Shown piece after piece: positions 33,001-42,271 of a stretch of 64,000 nucleotides of DNA (position 1 is the stretch's first letter; every line of letters begins with the position of its first letter). The notes beneath the pieces were generated by a model, which worked only from the letters and a program-made list of their open reading frames with translations, did no database searches and was not told the DNA's origin. Position numbers and translations under genes: made by a program. Source of the DNA: an uncultured Lachnospiraceae bacterium (lineage in GTDB: Bacteria; Bacillota; Clostridia; Lachnospirales; Lachnospiraceae); NCBI GenBank assembly GCA_934401915.1, contig CAKRSV010000002.1, forward strand, positions 186,001 through 250,000. Direction: 5' to 3'.

Positions 33001-33432
33001 ATGTTTGGGATACTGATCGCATTGTTGTCGGGAGCGCTTATGAGTATTCAGGGCGTGTTTAATACGCAGGTCACGAAAGCGACAAGCGTCTGGGTCGCGA
33101 ATATCTTTGTCCAGTTCACGGCGCTTCTGGTGTGTCTGGCAGCCTGGCTGATAACCGACCGCAGTAGTCTGGAGGCGCTCGGAAAGGTGGAGCCGAAGTA
33201 TATGCTGCTCGGCGGGGCGATCGGCGCCTTTATCACCTACACCGTGATCAAAGGAATGGAGGCGCTCGGACCGGCGAAGGCAGTCATGCTGATCGTGATC
33301 TCACAGCTCATCCTTGCCTATGTGATCGAGGTGTTCGGACTTTTCGGCGTGGAAAAACAGCCGCTTGAGCTGCGCAGGGTGATCGGAATGGGAATTGCGA
33401 TCGTGGGAGTTGTGATTTTTAAGTGGACATAA
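33001..33432 (+). CDS. DMT-superfamily small transporter (YdcZ/DUF606-like)
   Basis: 143 residues with five likely membrane segments: residues 1-20, 30-55, 66-86, 92-112 and 122-143, all hydrophobic. GVFNTQVTKATSVWVANIFVQF is typical of the DUF606 four-to-five-helix half-size transporters, which work as homo- or heterodimers. ATG 33001 has GAAGGAGAG upstream. Substrate unknown. The next gene, comEA, starts 77 bases later. Confidence 0.82.
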   Translation: MFGILIALLSGALMSIQGVFNTQVTKATSVWVANIFVQFTALLVCLAAWLITDRSSLEALGKVEPKYMLLGGAIGAFITYTVIKGMEALGPAKAVMLIVISQLILAYVIEVFGLFGVEKQPLELRRVIGMGIAIVGVVIFKWT

Positions 33433-33509
33433 CCCCTAATTTGTCTTACAATGAAAATACGATGCGTAGCGGGGACTTCCCGGACGGCCGAGGGCCGGAA
33501 AGGGAGACT

Positions 33510-34301
33510 ATGCAGATGAAAAAAAGAAAGAGAAAATATCTGGCAGACACGAAAAAAATACGGCGGTATATGCAGGGAATCCTCCTGCTTTCACTGGTGT
33601 TTTGGCTCGGCGGCTGCACCCGCAGGGATGAGCTGACGCTTGAATTGGAACAGACGCAGAGCGTGGAAGAGAGCAAAGGTGCAGAGCCGGAGCTTTCCGC
33701 GGAGGGCGGAGACACGGCGCTGAACGGTGCAGAGCAGGAGCTGGAATCCACAGATCCTGTGGCGGCGGACGCTTCCGGTGCGGAGATACAAAGCCGGGAA
33801 AAAGAGGAAGCGCAGCCGGAGAAGATCTACATACATGTGTGCGGAGCGGTGGAAAGCCCCGGTGTCTATGAGCTGGAACAGGGACAGCGCGTCTGCGACG
33901 CGGTTCGTATGGCAGGCGGTTTTGCCGGGGACGCGGACGAAGATTATGTAAACCAGGCGGAGCGTCTTTCCGACGGGGCGAAGCTGGTGATCCCGACGCG
34001 TGAGCAGAGCGCGGCTGAGAAAGAGCGGCAGACCGCAGAGCTTGGTCTTGTGGAGCCGGAGACGGCAGAAACGCCGCAGGATTCCGGAGAGACGCACGGA
34101 AGCGGGGAAAAGATCAACATCAATACGGCGTCCGAATCGGAGCTGTGTCAGATCCCTGGAGTAGGGACGACACGGGCAGCGGCGATCGTGGCATATAGGG
34201 AGGCGCACGGCGCGTTCCAAAAGACAGAAGATATTATGAAAGTGAGCGGTATCAAAGAGGGGACCTTTGAAAAGATAAAGGACAGCATCCGGGTAGAGTA
34301 A
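33510..34301 (+). CDS. comEA: Competence protein ComEA-like (SLBB plus helix-hairpin-helix)
   Basis: 263 residues from ATG 33510 with AGGGAG upstream. A basic N-terminus and a hydrophobic segment end FWLGGC, which looks like a lipobox; most ComEA proteins have only a membrane anchor. A 75-residue Glu-rich linker follows, then the SLBB domain (IYIHVCGAVESPGVYELEQG and DAVRMAGGFAGDA), another linker, and the C-terminal DNA-binding helix-hairpin-helix (INTASESELCQIPGVGTTRAAAI). It binds incoming DNA outside the membrane. The comEC channel gene lies 3 kb downstream on the same strand. Confidence 0.88.
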   Translation: MQMKKRKRKYLADTKKIRRYMQGILLLSLVFWLGGCTRRDELTLELEQTQSVEESKGAEPELSAEGGDTALNGAEQELESTDPVAADASGAEIQSREKEEAQPEKIYIHVCGAVESPGVYELEQGQRVCDAVRMAGGFAGDADEDYVNQAERLSDGAKLVIPTREQSAAEKERQTAELGLVEPETAETPQDSGETHGSGEKININTASESELCQIPGVGTTRAAAIVAYREAHGAFQKTEDIMKVSGIKEGTFEKIKDSIRVE

Positions 34302-34355
34302 AAGAGCCGGACGCGGTCGGCGCAGAATGGAGTATAAACAGAGGCAGGGGTAGAA

Positions 34356-35042
34356 ATGGCACAGAGAGTTCTTGTGGTTGATGATGAAAAACTGATCGTG
34401 AAGGGAATCCGCTTTAGTCTGGAGCAGGATGGGATGCAGGTCGACTGTGCGTACGACGGAGAGGAAGCACTCGCGTACGCAAAAGAAAATACCTATGATA
34501 TCATCCTTCTGGATGTGATGCTGCCGAAAATGAACGGGTTCGAGGTATGTCAGCAGATCCGGGAGTTTTCCGGCGTGCCGATCATCATGCTGACGGCAAA
34601 GGGCGACGACATGGACAAGATCCTCGGACTGGAGTACGGCGCGGATGATTATATCACGAAGCCGTTCAATATTCTGGAGGTCAAGGCGCGGATCAAAGCG
34701 ATCATCCGCAGGACCAGCAAGCGCACGGAGGAGAAGGAAAGCCCCAAGATCGCCGAGAGAGGCGAGATGCGTCTTGAGCTGGACAGCAGGCGGGTATATA
34801 TTTCCGGGCGTGAGATCAATCTGACCGCCAAGGAGTTTGAGGTGCTGGAGCTGCTGATCCAGAATCCCGGCAAGGTTTACAGCAGGGAAAATCTGCTCCG
34901 GCTGATCTGGGGGAACGACTATCCCGGAGACGTCAGAACCGTGGACGTCCATATCAGAAGACTGCGGGAGAAGATCGAGGAAGTGCCGGGCGATCCGGTA
35001 TATGTAAAGACCAAGTGGGGTGTGGGATATTACTTTGCTTAA
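34356..35042 (+). CDS. OmpR-family response regulator
   Basis: 228 residues. The receiver domain has the acidic pair DDE at 9-11, phospho-acceptor D53 in IILLDVMLPKMNG, and LTAKGDD with the conserved lysine. The C-terminal winged helix shows ELDSRRVYISGREINLTAKE and VRTVDVHIRRLREKIE. It is overlapped by 23 bases by the kinase gene, so the two form a matched pair. The target genes are unknown; the flanking GerMN and com genes are candidates. Confidence 0.95.
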   Translation: MAQRVLVVDDEKLIVKGIRFSLEQDGMQVDCAYDGEEALAYAKENTYDIILLDVMLPKMNGFEVCQQIREFSGVPIIMLTAKGDDMDKILGLEYGADDYITKPFNILEVKARIKAIIRRTSKRTEEKESPKIAERGEMRLELDSRRVYISGREINLTAKEFEVLELLIQNPGKVYSRENLLRLIWGNDYPGDVRTVDVHIRRLREKIEEVPGDPVYVKTKWGVGYYFA

Positions 35043-36504
35043 AGAGAAGATACATAAAATCAAATTCTTGAGAAGTCTGAAAGTGAGGATCTTTCTGATC
35101 CTCCTTATCGTGGGGATGATTCCCTGTTTCTGTATGCGCTATGCGATCGTTCAGAACTACGAGCAGCGGGCGGTCAATGTGAGAACTTCTGACATAACCA
35201 ACCAGCTCAAGATCCTGGCGAACCATCTGATCACTTACCATTATTTACAGGATACCTCCTCGGAGGTCATCAATGCAGAGCTGGATCAGCTTTCCAACCT
35301 GTACGACGGGCGTGTGCTCATCATCAACAGCGACCTTCGCGTTGTGAAGGACACCTATGGGATCAGCGAGGGAAAGACGATCATCTCGGAGGAAGTGATC
35401 CGCTGTGTGAAGGGCGAGAGCGCCAGCAAGTATGACCGGGAGAACGGCTATGTGGAGATGACGATCCCGATCGTGGAGACGATCCAGGAACCGCCTGACG
35501 AGGTGCCGGACGGCAATCCGGGCGTGGTAAAAGGCGTGATGCTGGTAAGTGCATCCACCGACAATATCGTTGCGACCATGGACATCTTAAACAGGCAGGC
35601 GCTGGTTGTGGAGGTGATCCTTCTGGTGATCCTTTTTGCGATGTCTGTCGTGGCGGCGAAGCTGCTTTTCCGACCGTTTGAAAAGATCACAGAAGCACTG
35701 AACCGGGCGCAGCAGGGCTATACGAACGATCCGATCTCCGTGACAGACTATCTGGAGACGGAGCACATCGGGGACGCTTTCAACAGAGTGCTCGGCCGTA
35801 TGAAGATGCTGGATGATTCCCGGCAGGAATTTGTATCAAATGTATCGCATGAGCTCAAAACGCCGATCACTTCCATCAAGGTGCTGGCGGATTCGCTGCG
35901 GACGCAGCAGGATGTTCCGGTGGAGCTGTATCAGGAATTTATGGAGGATATCGCGCAGGAGGTAGACCGGGAGGACAAGATCATCACGGACCTGCTGGCG
36001 TTAGTCAAGATGGACCGGACGGCGGCGGATCTCGATATTGCGCAGGTGGACATCGGTATTCTGGTGGAGACGGTGATGAAGCGCCTGCGTCCGATCGCGA
36101 TGAAAAGGGACGTAGAGCTGGTCTACGAGAGCGTGCGTCCGGTGACGGCGGCGGTGGACGAGGTCAAGATCTCGCAGGTGGTCTCCAATCTGGTCGAGAA
36201 TGCGATCAAATACAACAGGGAGCATGGCTGGGTGAAGGTCAAGCTGGACGCCGACCACCAGTTTTTCAGTATAGAGGTGGCAGATTCCGGGATCGGTATC
36301 CCAGAGGAGTCGATCGAGCATATCTATGAAAGATTCTACCGCGTGGACAAGTCCAGATCCAGGGAGATCGGCGGAACCGGACTGGGACTGGCGATCACCA
36401 GAAATGCGATCCTGATGCACCGCGGATCGATCAAAGTTACGAGCAAAGAAGGGGAAGGCACGGTCTTTACCGTGAAGATCCCGCTCACATACATTGCCGT
36501 CTGA
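35020..36504 (+). CDS. Sensor histidine kinase, partner of the upstream regulator
   Basis: 494 residues from GTG 35020; TTG 35035 is an alternative. Two membrane helices (FLILLIVGMIPCFCMRY near residue 30 and VEVILLVILFAMSVVAAKLL near 200) flank an outer sensor of about 150 residues. A HAMP segment (FRPFEKITEALNRAQQGY) leads to HisKA with H277 in NVSHELKTPITS, and the ATPase domain has N, G1 and G2 boxes: NLVENAIKYN, DSGIGIPEE and GGTGLGLAI. The layout (outer sensor, HAMP) is that of VicK/PhoR-like kinases. The stimulus is unknown. Confidence 0.95.
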   Translation: MWDITLLKEKIHKIKFLRSLKVRIFLILLIVGMIPCFCMRYAIVQNYEQRAVNVRTSDITNQLKILANHLITYHYLQDTSSEVINAELDQLSNLYDGRVLIINSDLRVVKDTYGISEGKTIISEEVIRCVKGESASKYDRENGYVEMTIPIVETIQEPPDEVPDGNPGVVKGVMLVSASTDNIVATMDILNRQALVVEVILLVILFAMSVVAAKLLFRPFEKITEALNRAQQGYTNDPISVTDYLETEHIGDAFNRVLGRMKMLDDSRQEFVSNVSHELKTPITSIKVLADSLRTQQDVPVELYQEFMEDIAQEVDREDKIITDLLALVKMDRTAADLDIAQVDIGILVETVMKRLRPIAMKRDVELVYESVRPVTAAVDEVKISQVVSNLVENAIKYNREHGWVKVKLDADHQFFSIEVADSGIGIPEESIEHIYERFYRVDKSRSREIGGTGLGLAITRNAILMHRGSIKVTSKEGEGTVFTVKIPLTYIAV

Positions 36505-36566
36505 GACAGAGCTTTTCCGGCACAGACCGGAGACACCTGCCCGCAAGGCGCATGGGAGTGAAGAGG

Positions 36567-37535
36567 ATGTTTGAGAAAAAAGAGACAGGCACAGTGAAAA
36601 AGAGAATACAGATAGTCCTGACACTGCTTGGCCTGCTCTGCGCACTGACAGCGTGCGGACAGCAGGAGACGCAGCAGAATGGGAAAACCTACCAGATCTA
36701 CTGTGTCAGCAACGACGAGGTCAAGCTGGTGAGCCATACTTATCAGACGCAGAGCGAGGATACGGCGGTCCTGCTGGCAGAGCTGCTCACGCAGCTTGAG
36801 ACGATACCGGCGAAATTTGAGTATGAAGCGCCGCTCGACCGCGGTTTTCAGGTGGTGAACTACACGCTGGACAACGGGCTTCTGACGATGGACTTCGATG
36901 AGAATTACAACGGAAGAGAGACGACGGTGGAGGTGTTGTTCCGGGCGGCGATCGTGAGGACGCTGATCCAGATCCCGGGGATCGACTATGTGGCGTTTAC
37001 GGTGCAGGGCGAACCGCTGACGGATTCTGCCGGTGTTGCCATAGGAATGATGGGCGCGGACACCTTCATTGAAAATGCGGGCAATGAGATCAATGCGTAT
37101 GAGAAGGTGAACCTGCGGCTGTATTTTGCGGACGCGGATGGAAGCCGGCTGGTTGAAGAAAATCAGCGCAATGTGGTCTATAACAGCAATATCTCTCTGG
37201 AAAAACTGGTGGTGGAGCGCCTGATCGCCGGTCCTAAGGCGGACGGAAGCTATCCGACGATCAATCCGGAGACAAAGGTGCTCGGCGTGACGGTGAAGGA
37301 TGGGATATGTTATGTAAACCTGAGCGAGAATTTTTTGAGCCAGCCTTACAATGTGACATCCGACGTCACGATCTATTCCATCACCAACTCGCTTAGCGAA
37401 TTGTCGAATGTCAATAAGGTACAGATATCCGTCAATGGAGAGACAAATCTTTTCTACCGGGAGAATGTCAATCTGGGGACGGTGTTTGAGAGAAATCTGG
37501 ATCTGGTCGCAGACAGCGGTCAGGAGAGCGAATAA
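36567..37535 (+). CDS. GerMN-domain lipoprotein
   Basis: 322 residues from ATG 36567. Residues 15-37 are a lipoprotein signal peptide (LTLLGLLCALTAC). Two GerMN-type repeats follow: about residues 60-165 (AVLLAELLTQLETIPA, LLTMDFDENYNGRET, RAAIVRTLIQIPGIDYVAF) and 185-305 (LVVERLIAGPKADGSY, DGICYVNLSENFL). GerM-type domains are known from spore germination and sporulation proteins, and lipoproteins with them (e.g. LpqB-like) also pair with two-component systems. It follows the kinase by 60 bases, which suggests a regulatory link. Confidence 0.85.
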   Translation: MFEKKETGTVKKRIQIVLTLLGLLCALTACGQQETQQNGKTYQIYCVSNDEVKLVSHTYQTQSEDTAVLLAELLTQLETIPAKFEYEAPLDRGFQVVNYTLDNGLLTMDFDENYNGRETTVEVLFRAAIVRTLIQIPGIDYVAFTVQGEPLTDSAGVAIGMMGADTFIENAGNEINAYEKVNLRLYFADADGSRLVEENQRNVVYNSNISLEKLVVERLIAGPKADGSYPTINPETKVLGVTVKDGICYVNLSENFLSQPYNVTSDVTIYSITNSLSELSNVNKVQISVNGETNLFYRENVNLGTVFERNLDLVADSGQESE

Positions 37536-37556
37536 CGGCAGATAAGGAGGAGATTG

Positions 37557-39902
37557 ATGCGCAGGCCGGTATGTACAGCGGGGCTTGCATTTGTGGTGAT
37601 TTTATTTGTTGTCATGCTGCGGATCCCCCACAGGGCCGCGACCTATGAAGCGTTTGAACGCGAGGAGGTCGTGGCTTTGGGGAACGTAAGCTGGAAAGAA
37701 TATCGAATGAGCGGCGGAGAGAAAACCCTTACGGTATCTTTGGAACAAGTCATAGTTCTGAAACCGGAAAAGGCTCTCCAGGTGCAGAAAATCCTGTCAG
37801 GATCTGACATACAATTCAAACAAACAGTCATAACAAATACAGGTTATCAAGCGTTTATCAAAGAAATAACAGAAAACAGGCGTGAAGATTATGCGCTGGA
37901 AGGGGCACAGGAGATCACGGGGCTGATCGGTTATCTGGATGCGGAGCCAAAAGGCGGCGACGGCGTCCGGATGGGAAGCTGGATTCTGCTGAAAGGCACG
38001 TTCCGGCCGATGAAGCACGCCACGAATCCCGGGGAGTTCGATGCGGCGGACTATTACCGAATTATGGGGCAGCAGGGGCGTCTGATGAAGAGCAGTGTGC
38101 TTGCGGAAAGCGCGTCCTGCGATCCGTTCCGGGAGGGGCTTTTCCGGATCAGAAACTATTTTTCCCTGCTGTTGGAGGCGTGCTGCCCGGAGCGGGAGGC
38201 GGCTGTGATGAAGGCAATGCTTCTGGGAGAGAAGGGCATGCTGGATCAGGAGCTGAAAAGTCTGTATCAGCAAAACGGGATCATCCATATTCTTTCGATC
38301 AGCGGACTGCACCTGACGCTGCTTGGGATGGGCTTTCACAATCTGCTGCGAAAATGCCGGGTCCCGAAAAAGCTGAACCTGTTCGCGGCGACGGCGTTTA
38401 TGCTCTGCTACGGAACGATGGTCGGAATGGGGGTGTCGGTGGCGAGGGCACTCGTCATGTTCTCCTTTCAGATGGCGGCAAAGTATCTGGGACGGACATA
38501 CGATATGCCTACGGCGCTGGCGGTTGCCGCGCTGACCCTGCTTTTGCAGAAGCCGTTCTATCTGGAGCACAGCGGATTTCTCTTTTCTTTTGGAGCTGTC
38601 TGTGCGATCGCTGTGCTTCTCCCCGCCGCGACGGAAAATTTCCTGTGGGAACACAGGGCTCTGCGCGAACTGCCTGCCGGAGCGGTGTTGTCTGCGGGAA
38701 CGCTTCCAGTCTATCTCTTTTTCTATTATGAATTTCCGCCGTATTCCATTCTTCTGAATCTTCTGGTGATCCCCTGTATGAGTCTGGTTCTGGTATCGGG
38801 AGTGTTGACGCTTGTAGGAGGCGCCTGGTATCTTTCGCTTGGGAGAGTATTTGCATGGCCGGCCAGAGGACTTTTGCTGCTCTATGAAAAAGGGTGCGAA
38901 TTCTGTCTGCGGCTGCCGGAACACCGGTGGATCACCGGATGCCCCGAGGGATGGCAGATTCTTTTATTCCTAGTTATCCTGTGCATACTGGTTTACATAA
39001 ATGAGAAGCTGCCGAAGCTTGTGTTCTGGCAGATCTTTCTGCTTGCGCTGCTGGTACTGACCTGCCGGACGCCGGATCCGCTTGAGATTCATATGGTGGA
39101 TGTCGGGCAGGGAGACTGTATTCTGATCAAAACGCCGGAGCGGGAGGCGCTGCTGATCGACGGCGGCAGCACGGACCGGAAGGATGTGGATGTCTACCAG
39201 ATCGTCCCTTTTCTGAAATACCAGGGGGTGTCCGAGCTGAAGGCAGTGGCGGTGACGCACGCGGACAGCGATCACATGAACGGGATCTGCGGAATGCTGG
39301 AGAATTACCAGACAAACGGGATCCGGATCGGGATGCTTCTGCTGCCGGACATTTCGAAGGAGAGCAGAAACGAAAACTACCTTCTGCTGGAAACGCTGGC
39401 GGCGCAAAATGGAATTCCGGTAGGGTATCTCGGCGCGGGAAAGCGGTTTGCGATCGGAGAGACACGCCTGACCTGCCTGCATCCCGCAGCGGGCAGCTAT
39501 TACGCGGACATCAACGCAGGTTCAACGGTGCTGTATGTGCAATATCGCAGCTTTACTGCACTGTTTACCGGCGATCTGGAGGGCGAAGGGGAAAGACAGC
39601 TTCTGGACGAAATTAAGACGGAAGAAGGAGGCAATCTGCCGGTGACTCTTCTGAAAGTGGCGCACCATGGCTCCGGGGGATCCACCTCGCAGGAGTTTCT
39701 GGAAAGGACTTCGCCCTTGCTTGCACTGATCTCCTGCGGACGCGGCAATTCCTACGGGCATCCGCACGCGGAGACGATGCGGCGGCTGGAGGACGCCGGG
39801 ACAGTCTGCTATACGACGATGAACTGCGGGGCGGTCAGTGTTTCCGTGAGCCGGCGGGGTCGCCTGCGGGTGAAGGGATATCTGGCGCGGGAGCCGTATT
39901 GA
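37557..39902 (+). CDS. comEC: ComEC/Rec2 DNA uptake channel
   Basis: 781 residues from ATG 37557 with AAGGAGGAG upstream. An N-terminal helix and the DUF4131-like soluble part come first, then the Competence domain: HILSISGLHLTLLGM and about ten membrane helices to residue 500. The C-terminal metallo-beta-lactamase-like domain carries VDVGQGDCILI, THADSDHMNG and VAHHGSGGST, the metal site of the nuclease-like module. With ComEA this moves single-stranded DNA across the membrane. The full ComFA/ComFC set is not seen here. The gene ends before a promoter for the next unit. Confidence 0.93.
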   Translation: MRRPVCTAGLAFVVILFVVMLRIPHRAATYEAFEREEVVALGNVSWKEYRMSGGEKTLTVSLEQVIVLKPEKALQVQKILSGSDIQFKQTVITNTGYQAFIKEITENRREDYALEGAQEITGLIGYLDAEPKGGDGVRMGSWILLKGTFRPMKHATNPGEFDAADYYRIMGQQGRLMKSSVLAESASCDPFREGLFRIRNYFSLLLEACCPEREAAVMKAMLLGEKGMLDQELKSLYQQNGIIHILSISGLHLTLLGMGFHNLLRKCRVPKKLNLFAATAFMLCYGTMVGMGVSVARALVMFSFQMAAKYLGRTYDMPTALAVAALTLLLQKPFYLEHSGFLFSFGAVCAIAVLLPAATENFLWEHRALRELPAGAVLSAGTLPVYLFFYYEFPPYSILLNLLVIPCMSLVLVSGVLTLVGGAWYLSLGRVFAWPARGLLLLYEKGCEFCLRLPEHRWITGCPEGWQILLFLVILCILVYINEKLPKLVFWQIFLLALLVLTCRTPDPLEIHMVDVGQGDCILIKTPEREALLIDGGSTDRKDVDVYQIVPFLKYQGVSELKAVAVTHADSDHMNGICGMLENYQTNGIRIGMLLLPDISKESRNENYLLLETLAAQNGIPVGYLGAGKRFAIGETRLTCLHPAAGSYYADINAGSTVLYVQYRSFTALFTGDLEGEGERQLLDEIKTEEGGNLPVTLLKVAHHGSGGSTSQEFLERTSPLLALISCGRGNSYGHPHAETMRRLEDAGTVCYTTMNCGAVSVSVSRRGRLRVKGYLAREPY

Positions 39903-39932
39903 CACCTTGTGGGAGTATTGGTCAAATACCGG

Positions 39933-39961
39933 TTTCATATCGGAAAGAACTTTGCTATAAT
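39933..39961 (+). promoter_or_regulatory. Probable promoter with downstream CAGGA/TCCTG repeats
   Basis: A consensus -10 TATAAT lies at 39956-39961; at 17 bases upstream is TTTCAT, a weak -35. Downstream are short inverted repeats CAGGA 39963-39967, TCCTG 39971-39975, CAGGA 39980-39984 and TCCTG 40006-40010, which could form alternative hairpins in the leader of the epimerase gene. Confidence 0.45.
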
Positions 39962-40045
39962 ACAGGAGAATCCTGAATACAGGAAGAAGCCGATCATACA
40001 AGAAATCCTGTGATATAGGAAAAAATATGGCGATGGAGGAGAAAC

Positions 40046-40921
40046 ATGCAGATCATATTGGAAAACGAAGAATTGAAAGTGACGATAAACCGCTTTGGAG
40101 CGGAGCTGGCAGGCATATTTGGGAAAAAACAGCAGAGGGAATACCTCTGGAACGCAGATGCAAAATACTGGAAGAGAAGCGCGCCGATCCTGTTTCCGTT
40201 TGTGGGAAGCCTGAAGAACAAGGAATACCGGTACGACGGAAAAACCTATGTGATGGGACAGCACGGGTTTGCGCGGGATATGGAGTTCGCGGTGGATTCC
40301 CAAACTGAGACGGAGGCGTGGTTTTCGCTCAGGGACAGCGAGGAGACGCTTGCAAAATATCCGTTTGCGTTTGTGCTCCGGATCGGCTACCGGCTGGAGG
40401 GAAGCACGATCCGCGTGGTGTGGCAGGTTGAGAACCCGGCGGATCAGAAAATGTATTTCTCCATCGGAGGACATCCTGCTTTTCTGTGCCCGCTAAAGGG
40501 AGAAGGCGAGCAGAGCGATTACTATCTGAAATTTGACACGAAGGAGCCGATCACTTATGGGCTTGTCGATGAAAACGGAATGATGAGCCGCAAGGAAGAG
40601 ATCCTGCACACAGAGGACGGATATTGCCGCATCACGGAGCATATGTTTGACAAGGATGCGCTGATCGTCGAGAACCGGCAGGCTTCCTCCGTCAGTCTGT
40701 GCACCCCGGATAAGAAGGAATACCTCACCGTGACGTTTGATATGCCGCTTTTTGGCGTATGGTCGCCTGCGGGAAAGCATGCGCCGTTTATCTGCATTGA
40801 GCCGTGGTGCGGCAGATGCGACCGGGCAGAGTTCGAAGGCACCCTGGAGGAGCGCGAATACGGAGAATGTCTGAAGACCGGAGAGACGTTCCGGCAGGAG
40901 TATGGGATCACGGTATCGTAG
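40046..40921 (+). CDS. Aldose 1-epimerase family protein
   Basis: 291 residues. The galactose-mutarotase-like beta-sandwich is seen in INRFGAELAGIFGKK, GQHGFARDMEF and FSIGGHPAFLCPL, with the two conserved histidines in QHGFAR and GGHPAF. IEPWCGRCDR near the end matches the LacX/YeaD branch. Its usual reaction is interconversion of alpha and beta sugar anomers, in the cytoplasm. GGAGGAG precedes ATG 40046. A membrane protein gene follows after 26 bases. Confidence 0.88.
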   Translation: MQIILENEELKVTINRFGAELAGIFGKKQQREYLWNADAKYWKRSAPILFPFVGSLKNKEYRYDGKTYVMGQHGFARDMEFAVDSQTETEAWFSLRDSEETLAKYPFAFVLRIGYRLEGSTIRVVWQVENPADQKMYFSIGGHPAFLCPLKGEGEQSDYYLKFDTKEPITYGLVDENGMMSRKEEILHTEDGYCRITEHMFDKDALIVENRQASSVSLCTPDKKEYLTVTFDMPLFGVWSPAGKHAPFICIEPWCGRCDRAEFEGTLEEREYGECLKTGETFRQEYGITVS

Positions 40922-40947
40922 AGTCCTGTAAAACAGAGGAGATTATC

Positions 40948-42222
40948 ATGGAAAGATTTAAAAATCTCATAAAAAAGCATCCGTATCTTTCACAGATCGT
41001 CATAGCACTGCTGCTGGGATTGCTGATCGGGGCCGGACAGCAGCTTTGGATCGACTGGATCAATATACCGTCGGGGCTTGTCGTCGGAGCGGTCTTTTAC
41101 GCACCGTTTGTCATATTTCCGCTGCTGATCACGATCTATGAGGCGTGCCTGCTTGCCGGAGTGTACGGCCCGCGGCGGGAAGAGGCGATGGCGTTTAGCC
41201 GCAGGATATCGGCGGGGATCTATGATCTGCTGATCCTGATGATCGCGGGAATTTATGAATACTTTTTTCTGCTTTTTTCGGAAGATGTCGTATGGAACGC
41301 AGGATGGGAGCAGCAGCTTTATAATGCGGAAAAGCATGCGCCGCTTGCACCTGAGCACGCGCTGTCTATCTACGTGATCTTTGCGCTGGCGGCGATCGGA
41401 CTTTTCTTTTTGAAGGCGATCAAAGCGGGGGAAGTACCGCCACTTGTCACGGTGCTGGCGATCGCGGCGACCTATCTCGGCGCTGTGGCGGAGATACTGC
41501 TGACCTATCAGGTGACTGATCTCACACAGTTGGAGAATGTCTGCCTGCTGCTGCCGCCGCTCAATTATTTTCTGATCCTGGCGCGGGAGATCCTGTGCAA
41601 GATGCGGGAATACGATGCGGCGGAGAAGCGGGAGGGCAGAATAGATAGGATTCCGTTTCTGGGAGCCTGCAACCGGCTTCTCAAGAGCTCGAAACGCTGG
41701 CCGCTTGCTGCGCTTTTGCTGATGTGGCCGCTGCTCGGTATCGTGATCGTGATCCTGCTTTTGTTCGGACAGGAGCCTTCCTCGGCGATCAAGGCGTTTA
41801 CGGAGACCAGCGATTTCCGGCTGTCTACGAAGATCGCGCCGCAGAATCTTTATCGTGACGAGCATTATCTGTGTACGGTGGCGGCAGGCGGAGACAGAAA
41901 GATCGTCCGGCCGCTCCGCAAGGGGGTGCGGCATGGGCATGAGGTGATCGTGAACCGTCAGCTCTGCGTGGCGAACGCGTTTGAACAGATCCTGGAGGAG
42001 AGGACGCCGGGACTGCACCGGAGGATCCGGAGATTTTATGACACCTATGGATTTCCGGTGGCAAAGCTGATCAAAAAAAGATGGATGGCGGATCTGGTCT
42101 ATTTTATGATGAAGCCGCTCGAATGGTTCTTTGTGGCGGTGCTTTATCTCACGGAGATCCACCCGGAGAACCGGATCGCCCTGCAGTATACAGGGAAGGG
42201 TCTGCGGGATTTTGAGGTCTGA
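40948..42222 (+). CDS. Multi-span membrane protein of unknown function
   Basis: 424 residues from ATG 40948 with AGAGGAG upstream. About seven to eight hydrophobic segments: near residues 15-32, 45-65, 90-110, 145-160, 168-195, 205-225 and 250-275. A C-terminal cytoplasmic part (HYLCTVAAGGDRKIVRP, then GHEVIVNRQLCVANAFEQILEE) is distinctive and well conserved in related clostridial proteins, as I recall, but no function is known to me. It may be co-transcribed with the epimerase gene; the GH2 gene follows after 49 bases. Confidence 0.7.
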   Translation: MERFKNLIKKHPYLSQIVIALLLGLLIGAGQQLWIDWINIPSGLVVGAVFYAPFVIFPLLITIYEACLLAGVYGPRREEAMAFSRRISAGIYDLLILMIAGIYEYFFLLFSEDVVWNAGWEQQLYNAEKHAPLAPEHALSIYVIFALAAIGLFFLKAIKAGEVPPLVTVLAIAATYLGAVAEILLTYQVTDLTQLENVCLLLPPLNYFLILAREILCKMREYDAAEKREGRIDRIPFLGACNRLLKSSKRWPLAALLLMWPLLGIVIVILLLFGQEPSSAIKAFTETSDFRLSTKIAPQNLYRDEHYLCTVAAGGDRKIVRPLRKGVRHGHEVIVNRQLCVANAFEQILEERTPGLHRRIRRFYDTYGFPVAKLIKKRWMADLVYFMMKPLEWFFVAVLYLTEIHPENRIALQYTGKGLRDFEV

Positions 42223-42250
42223 ACACATGATTAAAATGGGTGCAGCAGGG

Positions 42251-42268
42251 TGCGCAGAAATGAGGATT
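42251..42268 (+). repeat. Leader motif copy 3
   Basis: TGCGCAGAAATGAGGATT stands just before the GH2 gene at 42272. It is identical to copy 1 (7333-7350) except for one base and close to copy 2 (24471-24488). Confidence 0.5.
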
Positions 42269-42271
42269 ACT

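Noticed and set aside
33591-35063. 490-codon open frame on the minus strand
   Set aside because: It lies antisense to comEA and the response regulator, has Cys/His/Leu-rich nonsense composition and no ribosome site; a shadow frame.
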